Source: Rhizobium sp. FKL33 (lineage in GTDB: Bacteria > Pseudomonadota > Alphaproteobacteria > Rhizobiales > Rhizobiaceae). From it: a stretch of 64,000 nt of DNA. A program made the translations under genes and the position numbers. Below, in pieces: positions 1-9,257 of this stretch (the stretch's first letter is position 1; each line of letters starts with the position of its first letter). The notes beneath the pieces are model-generated. The model was not told the DNA's origin and made no database searches. It was given only the letters and a program-made list of their open reading frames with translations. The stretch spans positions 1-64,000 of the forward strand of contig NZ_STFX01000026.1 in assembly GCF_005222915.1 (NCBI RefSeq), in the 5' to 3' direction.

Positions 1-209
1 CCATGGCGAGCCGCGACCAGTCCAACGCGCTGGCCGAGGTCAATTCGTCGGTCAATTCGATGGACCAGATGACCCAGCGCAACGCCGCCATGGTGGAGGA
101 AACCAACGCCGCCACCCGTCAGCTCGCCGACGAAGCCGACAACCTCATGGGCCTCGTCCAGCAGTTCCGCCTCGCAAGCCAGACCCAGCACGCAAGGCGC
201 GCGGCGTAA
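1..209 (+). CDS. Methyl-accepting chemotaxis protein, C-terminal fragment (cut by window start)
   Basis: This is the last ~69 residues of an MCP whose start lies outside the window. The visible part is the end of the cytoplasmic signalling coiled coil, with the motif MDQMTQRNAAMVEETNAATR. It is nearly identical to the same segment of the complete MCP that follows, so the two are tandem paralogues. The ligand-binding part cannot be seen. It ends in a basic QHARRAA tail with no clear CheR/CheB docking pentapeptide. A strong hairpin lies just downstream. Confidence 0.9.
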   Translation, partial: MASRDQSNALAEVNSSVNSMDQMTQRNAAMVEETNAATRQLADEADNLMGLVQQFRLASQTQHARRAA

Positions 210-220
210 CGCAGAGAAGC

Positions 221-251
221 CGGCGGGCGCATCAGCCCGCCGTACCGTTTT
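221..251 (+). terminator. Probable Rho-independent terminator after the first MCP
   Basis: An 8-bp perfect stem, CGGCGGGC / GCCCGCCG with a 6-base loop (221-242), is followed by a short T-containing stretch. It begins about 10 bp after the stop codon. The rest of the 200-bp gap to the next MCP holds its leader, including a small inverted repeat AACGG-N6-CCGTT near 291-306. Confidence 0.6.
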
Positions 252-410
252 GAGGCGAAAATAGCCGCCTTTTGCCTTATTTTTCGGGAAACGGGAATAA
301 CCGTTAGTCCGTCCTTAATTTACCGATGCGACACTCGGCGCTCAACAACGGCAGCGCCCCGCCCCAAAGAAGGACGCCGCGCCGCTGGATGTCGCAGAGG
401 AGGGCCGGTC

Positions 411-2933
411 TTGATCGACAAATTTATGTCGCGCTTCAAAATTCAGACAAAGGTGATCGTGCTGGTCGCGCCCTTTGTCCTCAGCATCTCCGCCGTCGGC
501 GCGACCGGGCTTTATGCGTCGGGACTGCTTCAGGGCCGCATGGAAATCTCCAACAGCGTGTTGCAATCGCTGAGCGGCTTCAAGACCGTGTTCGCGAGCA
601 TGAGCGACTTCCTGCGCGCGCCATCGGAGACGACGCATCAGAAAGCCGCTTCGGATGTCGCGGCCCAGCTTGCCCTTCTCGAACAAACGGCCGATGACCT
701 GCGCGCCGAGACCGATGTGACGCTGCTGACCGAAGCGCTCGAACAATCCAAGACCATTTCCAGCAATGTCGAAACGCTCTGGGGCCTGCAGACCAAGCAG
801 AACGCGATCATGGACAGCGTCGTCAAGGCCCAGGAAACGCTGACCACCGTTCAAGGCGACATCGGCAAGAAATCCTTCAAACTGATCGCCGAAGCGAAAA
901 AGAAGGAAAAGGCCGAAAAGAAGGGCTTGAACAACGCCGTCGAAATCGACCGCATCGCCACGATGCTGGACGCGCTCGTCGTCGATTACGCCAAGGTGCT
1001 CGCCGACGCCGACAAGCTGGCCGTGCTCAAGAAATATGGACCTGTTCTCGAAAAGAGCGCCGCGCAGCTGGCGGCCGCCCTGCCCAAGGCCAAGCTGCCC
1101 TACGCCAAAAAATATGAGAAGCTGCTCGCGCCCGTGCTGACCCAGATCAAGTCGGGCGATGTGAGCCCGGCCGTGATGACCAAGACCAACGGCGCGATCA
1201 ACAGCTTCCGCACGCTCGCGACGATGTTCAAGCAGTTCGGCGGCGACCTGATGCGCCAGTCGATCCTCAATCTCGCCGCGGCCGACGCCCAGATCTCCAA
1301 GGCGGACAATGTCGCCAACAAGCTGCGGTCGATCGTCAACAACAACAACGAAATTCGCGTCGTCTTCGCCGAACTCGTGGCCAAGCCCGATGAGGCCGGC
1401 GTAAAAAAGGTGCAGCAGTCGCTCTATATGTACAACACCGAAGTGCAGCGGCTGGCGAGCGCGGTGAAGGACGACCCGTTCTTCTCCGACCTCACCAAAG
1501 TCGTCGAACCGGTGACGACCGGTCTCGACAAGGCCGCCGCCGAACTCGCGGTCAACGCCCGCAGCAAGGAAACCGAATTCGCCGCCGCCGCCCAGCAGAT
1601 CGACCAGACCTGGAACAAGCTGACGCAATTCGCCGAACTGCAGCGTGACAGCGCCGGCGCGGAACGCGACCAGGCCAATTCGATTTCGATCGGCGCCATG
1701 GCGCTCGGCGTGCTGATCGCCATGGCGGCCGGCGCCGCGCTTGTGATCACGCTGAAGGGACCGATCCTGGCCATCACCAACGCGATGCGCAGGCTCGCGG
1801 ACGGCGCCATCGACACCGCCATCACCGGCGACCGTCGTCCCGACGAAATCGGCGAAATGGCGCGCGCGCTGTCGGTGTTCAAGAACAACGCCCAGCAGAA
1901 GATCGCCATGCAGGAAGAAGCCGAACGCAATCGCCGCGTCTCGGAAGAGGAGCGCCTGCGCAACGAGGCGGAGAAGGCGGAGACGGCGCGGCAGGTCAAT
2001 TTCGCCGTTCGCGCGCTGGCAGACGGTCTCGGCAATCTCGCCCGCGGCGAGCTGCGTTTCACTATCGACACGCCGTTTGCCGGCGAACTCGATTCCCTGC
2101 GTCAGGACTTCAACAGTTCGATCGCCGGTCTGCGCAACACCATGTCGGAAATCCGCAACGCCTCCGACCTCATCCAGGACAATGGCCGCCAGATGGCCGA
2201 TGCCGCAGATGATCTCGCCAAGCGCACCGAACAGCAGGCCGCGTCGCTCGAAGAAACCGCCGCCGCCGTCGAGGAGATCACCGCGACCGTCAAGACCACG
2301 TCCGGCCGCGCCGGCGAGGCCCAGCGGATCGTGGCGACCGCCAAGAAGAACGCGGAGAGCTCTTCGGACATTGTGCAGAATGCCGTGTCCGCCATGGTGC
2401 GCATCCGCGACGCCTCCGACAAGATCAGCCAGATCATCGACGTGATCGATTCCATCGCCTTCCAGACCAACCTGCTGGCGCTGAACGCCGGCGTCGAGGC
2501 GGCTCGCGCGGGTGAAGCCGGCAAGGGTTTCGCGGTCGTGGCCCAGGAAGTCCGCGAACTGGCGCAACGATCGGCGAAGGCCGCCAAGGAAATCGGCGAT
2601 CTCATCGGCAACTCGGCCCAGGAAGTGTCGACCGGATCGCACTATGTCGAACAGACGGGCCAGGCGCTGATGACCATCGCCCAACAGATCGTCGAGATCT
2701 CCGGCCATGTCGATCTCATCGCCACATCGAGCCGCGAGCAGTCGTCGTCGCTGTCGGAAATCAACTCGACGGTGAACGCGATGGACCAGATGACCCAGCG
2801 CAACGCCGCCATGGTGGAAGAAACGAACGCCGCCACCAGGCAATTGTCGCAGGAGGCGGATCTCCTGCGCGAACTGGTCGCCCGCTTCCAGCTCGACGGC
2901 GCCAATGCCAGGGACGGCAGACGAGCCGCCTGA
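411..2933 (+). CDS. Methyl-accepting chemotaxis protein with large periplasmic sensor domain
   Basis: Transmembrane chemoreceptor of 840 aa that would pass ligand signals to CheW-CheA at the pole. There is a TM segment at about residues 15-35, a ~390-residue helical periplasmic domain, and a second TM at about 424-447. HAMP-like regions follow at about 449-500 and 530-590, then the MCP signalling domain. The conserved hairpin tip (IAFQTNLLALNAGVEAARAG) lies near residues 676-705. The start is taken as TTG because GAGGAGGG lies 7-8 bases before it; an ATG at 426 would shorten the product by 5 residues. The long helical sensor resembles helical-bundle (HBM-like) domains, but the ligand cannot be inferred. 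It is a tandem paralogue of the preceding MCP. Confidence 0.93.
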   Translation: MIDKFMSRFKIQTKVIVLVAPFVLSISAVGATGLYASGLLQGRMEISNSVLQSLSGFKTVFASMSDFLRAPSETTHQKAASDVAAQLALLEQTADDLRAETDVTLLTEALEQSKTISSNVETLWGLQTKQNAIMDSVVKAQETLTTVQGDIGKKSFKLIAEAKKKEKAEKKGLNNAVEIDRIATMLDALVVDYAKVLADADKLAVLKKYGPVLEKSAAQLAAALPKAKLPYAKKYEKLLAPVLTQIKSGDVSPAVMTKTNGAINSFRTLATMFKQFGGDLMRQSILNLAAADAQISKADNVANKLRSIVNNNNEIRVVFAELVAKPDEAGVKKVQQSLYMYNTEVQRLASAVKDDPFFSDLTKVVEPVTTGLDKAAAELAVNARSKETEFAAAAQQIDQTWNKLTQFAELQRDSAGAERDQANSISIGAMALGVLIAMAAGAALVITLKGPILAITNAMRRLADGAIDTAITGDRRPDEIGEMARALSVFKNNAQQKIAMQEEAERNRRVSEEERLRNEAEKAETARQVNFAVRALADGLGNLARGELRFTIDTPFAGELDSLRQDFNSSIAGLRNTMSEIRNASDLIQDNGRQMADAADDLAKRTEQQAASLEETAAAVEEITATVKTTSGRAGEAQRIVATAKKNAESSSDIVQNAVSAMVRIRDASDKISQIIDVIDSIAFQTNLLALNAGVEAARAGEAGKGFAVVAQEVRELAQRSAKAAKEIGDLIGNSAQEVSTGSHYVEQTGQALMTIAQQIVEISGHVDLIATSSREQSSSLSEINSTVNAMDQMTQRNAAMVEETNAATRQLSQEADLLRELVARFQLDGANARDGRRAA

Positions 2934-2957
2934 TGGGGTCAAATCCCGAAACATCTC

Positions 2958-2990
2958 AAAGCGGGCGCATCGTCGCCCGCTTTGTCGTTT
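2958..2990 (+). terminator. Rho-independent terminator after the second MCP
   Basis: A 10-bp perfect stem, AAAGCGGGCG / CGCCCGCTTT with a 6-base loop (2958-2983), is followed by GTCGTTTT. It lies 25 bp after the MCP stop codon and ends that transcription unit. Confidence 0.75.
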
Positions 2991-3088
2991 TGCGCGGAGA
3001 GGACGCAGGCGCTCGGCTTGCCGCCCGATAGCTTTTCACGCTATCAAATGCCGTCCGGGCCGACCGGATGCAGCGAAAAAGGTTCATC

Positions 3089-4375
3089 ATGGCATGGCAA
3101 AGCCCGATCTCTCCCGGCATCTCCTGGTATGAAGATTCGGTCGGAGATCGACCGGAATACCCTCCCCTCGACGGCTCGACGCAGACGAGCGTCGTCATCA
3201 TCGGCGGAGGCTTTACGGGGCTTCAGGCGGCCTACAATCTGGCCCGCTCCGGCGTTGATGTCAGGCTGATCGAGGCGCATCGGCTGGGCGACGGCGGATC
3301 GGGACGCAATGGCGGCCAGCTGGGCACCGGCCAGCGCTGGTGGCCGGAGGAAGTCGAAGAGGAAATCGGCCTCGAACGCTCCCGCGCGCTGTTCAAGATG
3401 GGCGAAGCGGCCAAGGCGCATCTGTTCGACTTCGCCCAGCGCGAAAATATCGACATGGATTACCAGCCCGGTCACATGATCGTGGCGCACAAAGCGCGCA
3501 TGGAGAAAGACTTCCGCGCCAATGCGGAGATCGCCGCCGAGCGCTACGATTATCCGCATCTGCGCTTCATGGACAAGGAAGAGACGGCCCGCAAAGTCGG
3601 CTCCCAGCGGTTTCATTTCGGCGTCCATGACGCGGGCACCGGTCACGTCCATCCGATGAAGCTGCTGGTCGGCCTCGGAAAAGCAGCCGCCCGCGCCGGC
3701 GCGAAGCTGCATGAAATGACGGGCGCAAGCTCAATCACCTCCGCAGGCGGCAAGGTACGCGTGGAGACCCCGCGCGGAACGATCACCGCCGACAAGGCGT
3801 TGATCGCCACCAATTCCTATATCGGCAATCTAGAGCCTATTACGGCCGCCCATGTGATGCCGATCGGCTCCTTCATCGGCGCGACGCCGCCGCTCGACGA
3901 CTTTCCCGATGTCATCCCCGCAGGCGAATCGGTCTGCGATTCGCGCTTCGTGGTGCGCTATTTCCGCAAGTCCAAGGACAACCGGCTGCTGTTCGGCGGA
4001 CGCGAGATCTATTCCTCGGAGAAACCCGACGACATCACCACCCATATCCGCCGGCAGATCACCGAAATCTATCCCCAGCTGAAGGACGTCAAACTGACCC
4101 ATGGCTGGGGCGGATATGTGGGCATCACCCTGCCCCGTCAACCCTTCGTCCGCGAGGTGATGCCGCATGTCACCTCGATCGGCGGCTATTCGGGCCATGG
4201 CGTGATGCTGTCAAACTATTGTGGTAAACTCTACGCCGACCTGATCTCTGGCCAGGCGACCGATCTCGAGCTCTATCGCTCGTTCAACGTTCCTCCCTTC
4301 CCGGGCGGAGCCAAGTTCCGGGCGCCGCTTCTGTTTCTGGCGCTCACCTGGTTCTCGATGCTCGACCGCCTCTGA
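3089..4375 (+). CDS. FAD-dependent amine oxidoreductase, PuuB-like (gamma-glutamylputrescine oxidoreductase family)
   Basis: A 428-aa flavoprotein of the DAO family. The dinucleotide-binding motif VVIIGGGFTGLQAAYNLA lies at about residue 33, and SGRNGGQLGTGQR at about 70 is the usual FAD-contacting stretch of PuuB-type enzymes. The C-terminal GGYSGHGVMLSN is the second FAD contact. The family oxidises the amine of gamma-glutamylputrescine or related polyamine or amino-acid derivatives to aldehyde, ammonia and peroxide. No other puu genes are adjacent, so the substrate is uncertain. An in-frame ATG at 3068 exists, but the ATG at 3089 sits behind AAAAAGG and begins the usual N-terminus. Confidence 0.85.
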   Translation: MAWQSPISPGISWYEDSVGDRPEYPPLDGSTQTSVVIIGGGFTGLQAAYNLARSGVDVRLIEAHRLGDGGSGRNGGQLGTGQRWWPEEVEEEIGLERSRALFKMGEAAKAHLFDFAQRENIDMDYQPGHMIVAHKARMEKDFRANAEIAAERYDYPHLRFMDKEETARKVGSQRFHFGVHDAGTGHVHPMKLLVGLGKAAARAGAKLHEMTGASSITSAGGKVRVETPRGTITADKALIATNSYIGNLEPITAAHVMPIGSFIGATPPLDDFPDVIPAGESVCDSRFVVRYFRKSKDNRLLFGGREIYSSEKPDDITTHIRRQITEIYPQLKDVKLTHGWGGYVGITLPRQPFVREVMPHVTSIGGYSGHGVMLSNYCGKLYADLISGQATDLELYRSFNVPPFPGGAKFRAPLLFLALTWFSMLDRL

Positions 4376-4412
4376 GAGGCTGCCGGAGACGAGACACATC
4401 CCCCTCCCCTTC

Positions 4413-4432
4413 CGCTTTTCGAGAGAAAAGCG
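4413..4432. repeat. Inverted repeat between the oxidoreductase and zwf
   Basis: An 8-bp perfect stem CGCTTTTC / GAAAAGCG with loop GAGA, 40 bp after the oxidoreductase stop. There is no clean T-run on the plus side, so it may be a weak terminator or a small palindromic intergenic element. The zwf promoter probably lies in the AT-rich 40 bases that follow. Confidence 0.4.
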
Positions 4433-4503
4433 CAGCGGGGCACTGGAATTTTTAAATCGATTAGATTATGACAACCATGCCCGATCAAGAGAAGAGAACG
4501 TCC

Positions 4504-5973
4504 ATGAGCAGCCAGATCATTCCCGTCGAACCATTCGATTACGTCGTCTTTGGCGGCACGGGCGACCTTGCCGAGCGGAAGCTTCTGCCGGCGCTCTTTC
4601 ATCGCCAGGAAGCCGGCCAGTTCACCGAGCCGACGCGCATCATCGGCGCATCGCGCGGCGACCTCAGCCATGACGATTACCGCAAATTCGCAACCGAGGC
4701 GCTGAAGAAGTTCCTGAAGCCCGGCGAATACACCGACGAGGCCGTGGCCCGCTTCACCGCGCGGCTTTTTTACGTCTCGGTCGACGCGGCTTCCGAAAAG
4801 GGCTGGGACAATCTCCGCAAGCTGCTCGACGAGGGCAAGGACCGCGTCCGCGCCTTCTACCTCGCTGTCGGTCCGGCCATTTTCGGGCCGATTTCCGAGC
4901 GCATCCGCGATCACAAGCTGATCACCAAGAACACCCGCATCGTGGTGGAAAAGCCGATCGGCCGAGATCTGGCCTCGGCGCTCGAACTCAACGACACGAT
5001 CGGCAAGGTGTTCCGCGAAGAACAGATCTACCGCATCGACCACTATCTCGGCAAAGAGACGGTGCAGAACCTGATGGCGCTGCGTTTCGCCAATGCGCTT
5101 TATGAGCCGCTGTGGAACTCCGCCCATATCGACCATGTGCAGATCACGGTCGCGGAGTCGGTCGGCCTCGAGAACCGCGCCGGCTATTACGACAAGGCGG
5201 GCGCGCTGCGCGACATGGTGCAGAACCACATGCTGCAGCTTCTCTGCCTCGTGGCGATGGAAGCGCCCTCCTCGATGGCGGCGGAAGCCGTGCGCGACGA
5301 GAAGCTTAAGGTTCTGCGCGCGCTGAAGCCGATCGACGCTTCCAACGCCGACAAGTTCACGGTGCGCGGCCAGTATCGCGCCGGCGCCTCCGACAAGGGC
5401 GCGGTGCGCGGCTATCTCGAAGAACTCGAAGGCGGCGTGTCCAACACCGAAACCTATGTCGCCATCAAGGCCGAAATCGGCAACTGGCGCTGGGCCGGCG
5501 TGCCGTTCTATATGCGCACGGGCAAGCGTCTGGCGGCTCGCGTGTCGGAAATCGTCATCACTTTCAAACCGATCCCGCATTCGATCTTCGACGCGTCGGC
5601 GGGTCGTATTTCCGAGAACCAGCTGATCATCCGCCTGCAGCCGGACGAAGGCGTGAAGCAGTCGCTGATGATCAAGGATCCCGGCCCGGGAGGCATGCGT
5701 CTGCGCGAAGTGTCGCTCGACATGAGCTTCGCCCAGGCTTTCGACGTGCGCAATCCGGATGCCTATGAGCGCCTGCTGCTCGACGTCATCCGATCGAACC
5801 AGACGCTGTTCATGCGCCGCGACGAAGTCGAGGCGGCATGGCGCTGGGTCGACCCGATTCTCAAGGCATGGGATGAAACCGGACAGCCCGTTCAGGGCTA
5901 CACCGCCGGCACCTGGGGTCCGAGCCATTCGATCGCGCTGATCGAACGCGACGGCCGCACCTGGCACGAATGA
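4504..5973 (+). CDS. zwf: Glucose-6-phosphate 1-dehydrogenase
   Basis: Oxidises glucose 6-phosphate to 6-phosphogluconolactone with NADP+, feeding the Entner-Doudoroff and oxidative pentose phosphate routes in the cytoplasm. The product is 489 aa, normal length. The N-terminal NADP-binding motif is VFGGTGDLAERKLLP. The catalytic signature RIDHYLGKE lies at about residues 177-185, with the substrate-binding lysine and histidine in it. The start at 4504 (MSSQIIPVEPFDYV) matches the conserved rhizobial N-terminus; an in-frame ATG at 4468 is judged upstream leader. It is followed after 22 bp by pgl and then edd, an arrangement typical of rhizobial Entner-Doudoroff operons. Confidence 0.97.
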   Translation: MSSQIIPVEPFDYVVFGGTGDLAERKLLPALFHRQEAGQFTEPTRIIGASRGDLSHDDYRKFATEALKKFLKPGEYTDEAVARFTARLFYVSVDAASEKGWDNLRKLLDEGKDRVRAFYLAVGPAIFGPISERIRDHKLITKNTRIVVEKPIGRDLASALELNDTIGKVFREEQIYRIDHYLGKETVQNLMALRFANALYEPLWNSAHIDHVQITVAESVGLENRAGYYDKAGALRDMVQNHMLQLLCLVAMEAPSSMAAEAVRDEKLKVLRALKPIDASNADKFTVRGQYRAGASDKGAVRGYLEELEGGVSNTETYVAIKAEIGNWRWAGVPFYMRTGKRLAARVSEIVITFKPIPHSIFDASAGRISENQLIIRLQPDEGVKQSLMIKDPGPGGMRLREVSLDMSFAQAFDVRNPDAYERLLLDVIRSNQTLFMRRDEVEAAWRWVDPILKAWDETGQPVQGYTAGTWGPSHSIALIERDGRTWHE

Positions 5974-5995
5974 TCGAGAAAACGGGAACCCGCTG

Positions 5996-6694
5996 ATGGC
6001 TCATCAATTCCATATCTTCGACAATGGCGCGGCGCTCGCCGACGCCCTTGCCGGACGCGTGGCGGGCGCGCTTGCCGAAGGCGTCGCGGCGCGTGGGGCG
6101 GCGTCCATCGCCGTCTCCGGCGGCTCGACGCCCAAGGCCTTCTTCAAGGCGCTGTCGTCGGCCGATCTCGACTGGTCGAAAGTGACGATCACGCTGGTCG
6201 ACGAGCGCTTCGTGCCCGAAACCAACGAACGCTCCAACCATAAGCTGGTCGCCGACATTCTGTTGGTCGGCGCTGCGGCGCGCGCGAAATTCGTGCCGCT
6301 CTACCACGCCGTCGCCGAAGCCGAAGACGCGGCGATGGTGGCGACGGGAGACGCCGACCGGATCGTCAGGCCGTTCGACGTGGTGATCCTCGGCATGGGC
6401 GGCGACGGTCACACCGCGTCGTTCTTCCCGGGTGGAAACAATCTCGAACAGGCGCTGAACCCGAAAACGCGCCGCAGCGTGATCACCATGGAGGCCGCAG
6501 GCGCGGGCGAGACCCGACTGACCTTCACCTTCTCCGCCCTGCAGGATGCACGCCTGCTGGTGCTGCATATCGAGGGCGCCGCCAAGAAGCCGGTGATCGA
6601 TCAGGCGCTCTCGGAAGGGGCCGCAAGCGCATTCCCGATCGGACGCGTCATTGCGACGGCCGCGTCCGAAACCCAGATCTACTGGGCGCCCTGA
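5996..6694 (+). CDS. pgl: 6-phosphogluconolactonase (DevB/SOL family)
   Basis: Hydrolyses 6-phosphogluconolactone to 6-phosphogluconate, the step after Zwf. At 232 aa it is the normal length for the DevB type. Visible motifs are [15 protein letters not shown] near residue 36, VDERFVP near 68 and [14 protein letters not shown] near 131, which line the sugar-phosphate site of this fold. It lies 22 bp after zwf and 58 bp before edd on the same strand and is almost certainly co-transcribed with them. Confidence 0.96.
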   Translation: MAHQFHIFDNGAALADALAGRVAGALAEGVAARGAASIAVSGGSTPKAFFKALSSADLDWSKVTITLVDERFVPETNERSNHKLVADILLVGAAARAKFVPLYHAVAEAEDAAMVATGDADRIVRPFDVVILGMGGDGHTASFFPGGNNLEQALNPKTRRSVITMEAAGAGETRLTFTFSALQDARLLVLHIEGAAKKPVIDQALSEGAASAFPIGRVIATAASETQIYWAP

Positions 6695-6752
6695 GGGCGC
6701 GCCCCACCGGGCGGAGCAGACCTTCGCCGACCGACAGCCGAAAGGAAGCATC

Positions 6753-8570
6753 ATGGCAGCCGACAAGAGAATCGCGGCCATCACGGCCCGGATCGTGGAA
6801 CGTTCGAAGCCCGCGCGCGAGGCCTATCTGGCCCGTGTCCGCGCCTCCGCCTCCAAGGGCGTGCATCGCTCGGTGTTGGGTTGCGGCAATCTCGCCCATG
6901 GCTTCGCCGTCTGTTCCCCCGCCGAGAAGGAGATGCTGGCCGGCGACCGCGTCCCCAATCTCGGCATCATCACCGCCTATAACGACATGCTCTCGGCGCA
7001 CCAGCCCTATGAGACCTATCCGGCGCTGATCCGCGACGCCGCGCGGGAAGCCGGCGGCGTGGCGCAAGTGGCGGGCGGCGTGCCTGCCATGTGCGACGGC
7101 GTGACCCAGGGCCAGCCGGGCATGGAGCTGTCGCTGTTCTCTCGCGACGTGATCGCCATGGCGGCGGGTATCGGCCTCAGCCACAACATGTTCGACGCCG
7201 CCGTGTTTCTGGGCGTCTGCGACAAGATCGTGCCGGGACTGGCGATCGCAGCGCTGACCTTCGGGCATCTGCCGGCGGTGTTCATTCCCGCCGGGCCGAT
7301 GACCACGGGCCTGCCGAACGACGAAAAGGCCCGCGTACGCCAGCTCTATGCCGAAGGCAAGGTCGGCCGCGCCGAGCTTCTCGAAGCCGAATCCAAATCC
7401 TATCACGGCCCCGGCACCTGCACCTTCTACGGCACGGCGAATTCCAACCAGATGCTGATGGAGATCATGGGCCTGCATATGCCCGGCTCTTCCTTCATCA
7501 ATCCGGGCACGCCGCTGCGCGACGCGCTGACCAAGGAAGCGACGAAGAGGGCGCTGGCAATCACCGCGCAAGGCAATGAATTCACGCCCGTAGGCGAGAT
7601 GATCGACGAACGTTCGATCGTCAACGGCGTCATCGGCCTGCACGCCACCGGCGGCTCCACGAACCACACGCTGCATCTCGTGGCCATCGCCCGCGCCGCC
7701 GGCATTCACCTGACCTGGCAGGACATATCCGATCTCTCCGACGTCGTGCCGCTGCTGGCGCGCGTCTATCCGAACGGGCTTGCCGACGTGAATCATTTCC
7801 ATGCGGCCGGCGGCCTCGGCTTCCTGATCCGCGAATTGCTGAAGGACGGCCTGTTGCATGACGACGTCCGCACGGTGTTCGGCCATGGCCTCAAGGCCTA
7901 TACGGTCGAGGCGCGTCTGGGCGAAGGCGGGGCGGTGATCCGCATGCCGGTCGCCGAAGAAAGCGGCGACGCCAAGGTACTCGCAACCATCGACAACCCG
8001 TTCCAGGCGACCGGCGGTCTCAAGATGCTCAAGGGCAATCTCGGCACCGGCGTGATCAAGACGTCGGCGGTGAAAGCGGAACGGCATGTGATCGAGGCGC
8101 CGGCGCGGGTGTTCCATGATCAGCAGGGCCTCAACGACGCCTTTAAGAACGGCGAGCTCACCGGCGATTTCGTCGCCGTCGTGCGCTTCCAGGGCCCGCA
8201 GGCCAATGGTATGCCGGAACTGCACAAACTGACGACGGTGCTCGGCATTCTGCAGGACCGTGGCCAGAAGGTGGCGCTGCTGACCGATGGCCGCATGTCC
8301 GGCGCATCCGGCAAGGTGCCGGCCGCCATCCATGTGACGCCGGAAGCCAAAGCCGGCGGGTTGATCGGCAAGATCCGCAATGGCGACATGATCCGCATCG
8401 ACGCGATCAACGGCACGATCGAGGCGCTGGTCAGCGATGCGGAACTGGCAAGCCGACCGCAGGCCGAGGCAGATCTCTCCGGCAACGACTATGGCATGGG
8501 TCGCGAGCTCTTCTCGATCTTCCGCCAGATGGCGGGTCCGGCCGATCACGGCGCGGGCGTGTTGGCCTGA
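6753..8570 (+). CDS. edd: Phosphogluconate dehydratase
   Basis: Dehydrates 6-phosphogluconate to 2-keto-3-deoxy-6-phosphogluconate, the defining Entner-Doudoroff step. The product is 605 aa, typical of the IlvD/Edd family. Visible are [19 protein letters not shown] and CDKIVPGL (cysteines placed for the Fe-S cluster), [12 protein letters not shown] and the C-terminal signature [20 protein letters not shown]. The start at 6753 follows GAAAGGAAG; the frame is open farther upstream into the end of pgl, but that has no family match. No eda (aldolase) follows, so the final enzyme must be encoded elsewhere. Confidence 0.97.
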   Translation: MAADKRIAAITARIVERSKPAREAYLARVRASASKGVHRSVLGCGNLAHGFAVCSPAEKEMLAGDRVPNLGIITAYNDMLSAHQPYETYPALIRDAAREAGGVAQVAGGVPAMCDGVTQGQPGMELSLFSRDVIAMAAGIGLSHNMFDAAVFLGVCDKIVPGLAIAALTFGHLPAVFIPAGPMTTGLPNDEKARVRQLYAEGKVGRAELLEAESKSYHGPGTCTFYGTANSNQMLMEIMGLHMPGSSFINPGTPLRDALTKEATKRALAITAQGNEFTPVGEMIDERSIVNGVIGLHATGGSTNHTLHLVAIARAAGIHLTWQDISDLSDVVPLLARVYPNGLADVNHFHAAGGLGFLIRELLKDGLLHDDVRTVFGHGLKAYTVEARLGEGGAVIRMPVAEESGDAKVLATIDNPFQATGGLKMLKGNLGTGVIKTSAVKAERHVIEAPARVFHDQQGLNDAFKNGELTGDFVAVVRFQGPQANGMPELHKLTTVLGILQDRGQKVALLTDGRMSGASGKVPAAIHVTPEAKAGGLIGKIRNGDMIRIDAINGTIEALVSDAELASRPQAEADLSGNDYGMGRELFSIFRQMAGPADHGAGVLA

Positions 8571-8624
8571 CAATTTTTGGGAGCGGTGCGGAAACGCGCC
8601 CTCCCCTCTCCTTTATGTTCGACG

Positions 8625-8650
8625 GGAACTTTTCCTCATCAGCTCCGTCA
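8625..8650 (+). promoter_or_regulatory. Possible EcfG-type (general stress) promoter
   Basis: GGAAC followed by 16 bases and CGTCAT resembles the GGAAC-N16/17-CGTT promoter read by the alphaproteobacterial stress sigma factor EcfG. It lies about 88 bp before the first GNAT gene. The -10 part is imperfect. It is noted because a phyR gene, which controls EcfG, sits at the far end of the window. Confidence 0.2.
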
Positions 8651-8737
8651 TGCCCGACAGAGCGGTGACCCGTCACTCCCCTCTGTGCTAGAGATCCTGC
8701 GCCGGCATGCCTTCCGGTATCGAGCAAGGATTTTTCG

Positions 8738-9238
8738 ATGACCGAACAGACCTCTCTCCGCCGCGCGACCGCAGCCGATCTGCCCCGCATCATGGAGATC
8801 GAGCGGCTGCCGGGCTATGAAATGGTGGTGGGCCGTTCCTCGGCCGAATTCCACGCCCGGGCGCTCAACGATCCGGATTACGCCTATCTGGTTTCAACAG
8901 ATGAGACCGGGGCCATCGGCGGCTTCGCCATCCTGCGCGATCTCGGCAACATCATGGGCAATACCTGCCTGAAGCGTATCGCGGTGGCCGATCCCGGCAA
9001 GGGCGCCGGACGCAGGCTGCTGACCGACGTCATCGCCTGGGTGTTTACAGAGACGCCGACGCATCGCTTCTGGCTGGATCACATCATCACCAATGACCGC
9101 GCCCGGCGCGCCTATGAGGCCTGCGGGCTGAGGCGCGAGGGCGTGATGCACGAGGCCTATGCGCTGCCGGATGGCCAGCGCGTCGATCTTGCCTTGATGT
9201 CGCTGCTTCGGCCAGAATGGGCGGCGAAGTCGGGCTGA
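8738..9238 (+). CDS. GNAT-family N-acetyltransferase (first of a tandem pair)
   Basis: A 166-aa GCN5-related acetyltransferase using acetyl-CoA. Visible are the N-terminal strand-helix LRRATAADLPRIMEIERLPG, the acetyl-CoA loop region IAVADPGKGAGRRLL near residue 78, and the C-terminal NDRARRAYEACGLRREGV typical of GNAT folds. The acceptor cannot be predicted. It follows an AAGGA ribosome site and lies 19 bp before a second GNAT that shares MEIERxPGYExxVGR and the DGQRVDL-like ending, so the pair arose by duplication. Confidence 0.85.
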   Translation: MTEQTSLRRATAADLPRIMEIERLPGYEMVVGRSSAEFHARALNDPDYAYLVSTDETGAIGGFAILRDLGNIMGNTCLKRIAVADPGKGAGRRLLTDVIAWVFTETPTHRFWLDHIITNDRARRAYEACGLRREGVMHEAYALPDGQRVDLALMSLLRPEWAAKSG

Positions 9239-9257
9239 ACCGGGGAAGGACAAGGCC

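Noticed and set aside
342-2954. Very long open frame (870 codons) on the minus strand opposite the second MCP
   Set aside because: It mirrors the codon bias of the MCP gene in GC-rich DNA. The translation is a low-complexity Arg/His/Gly/Asp-rich shadow with no family resemblance.
6648-8573. Long minus-strand frame opposite edd
   Set aside because: Same kind of antisense shadow; edd on the plus strand is certain.
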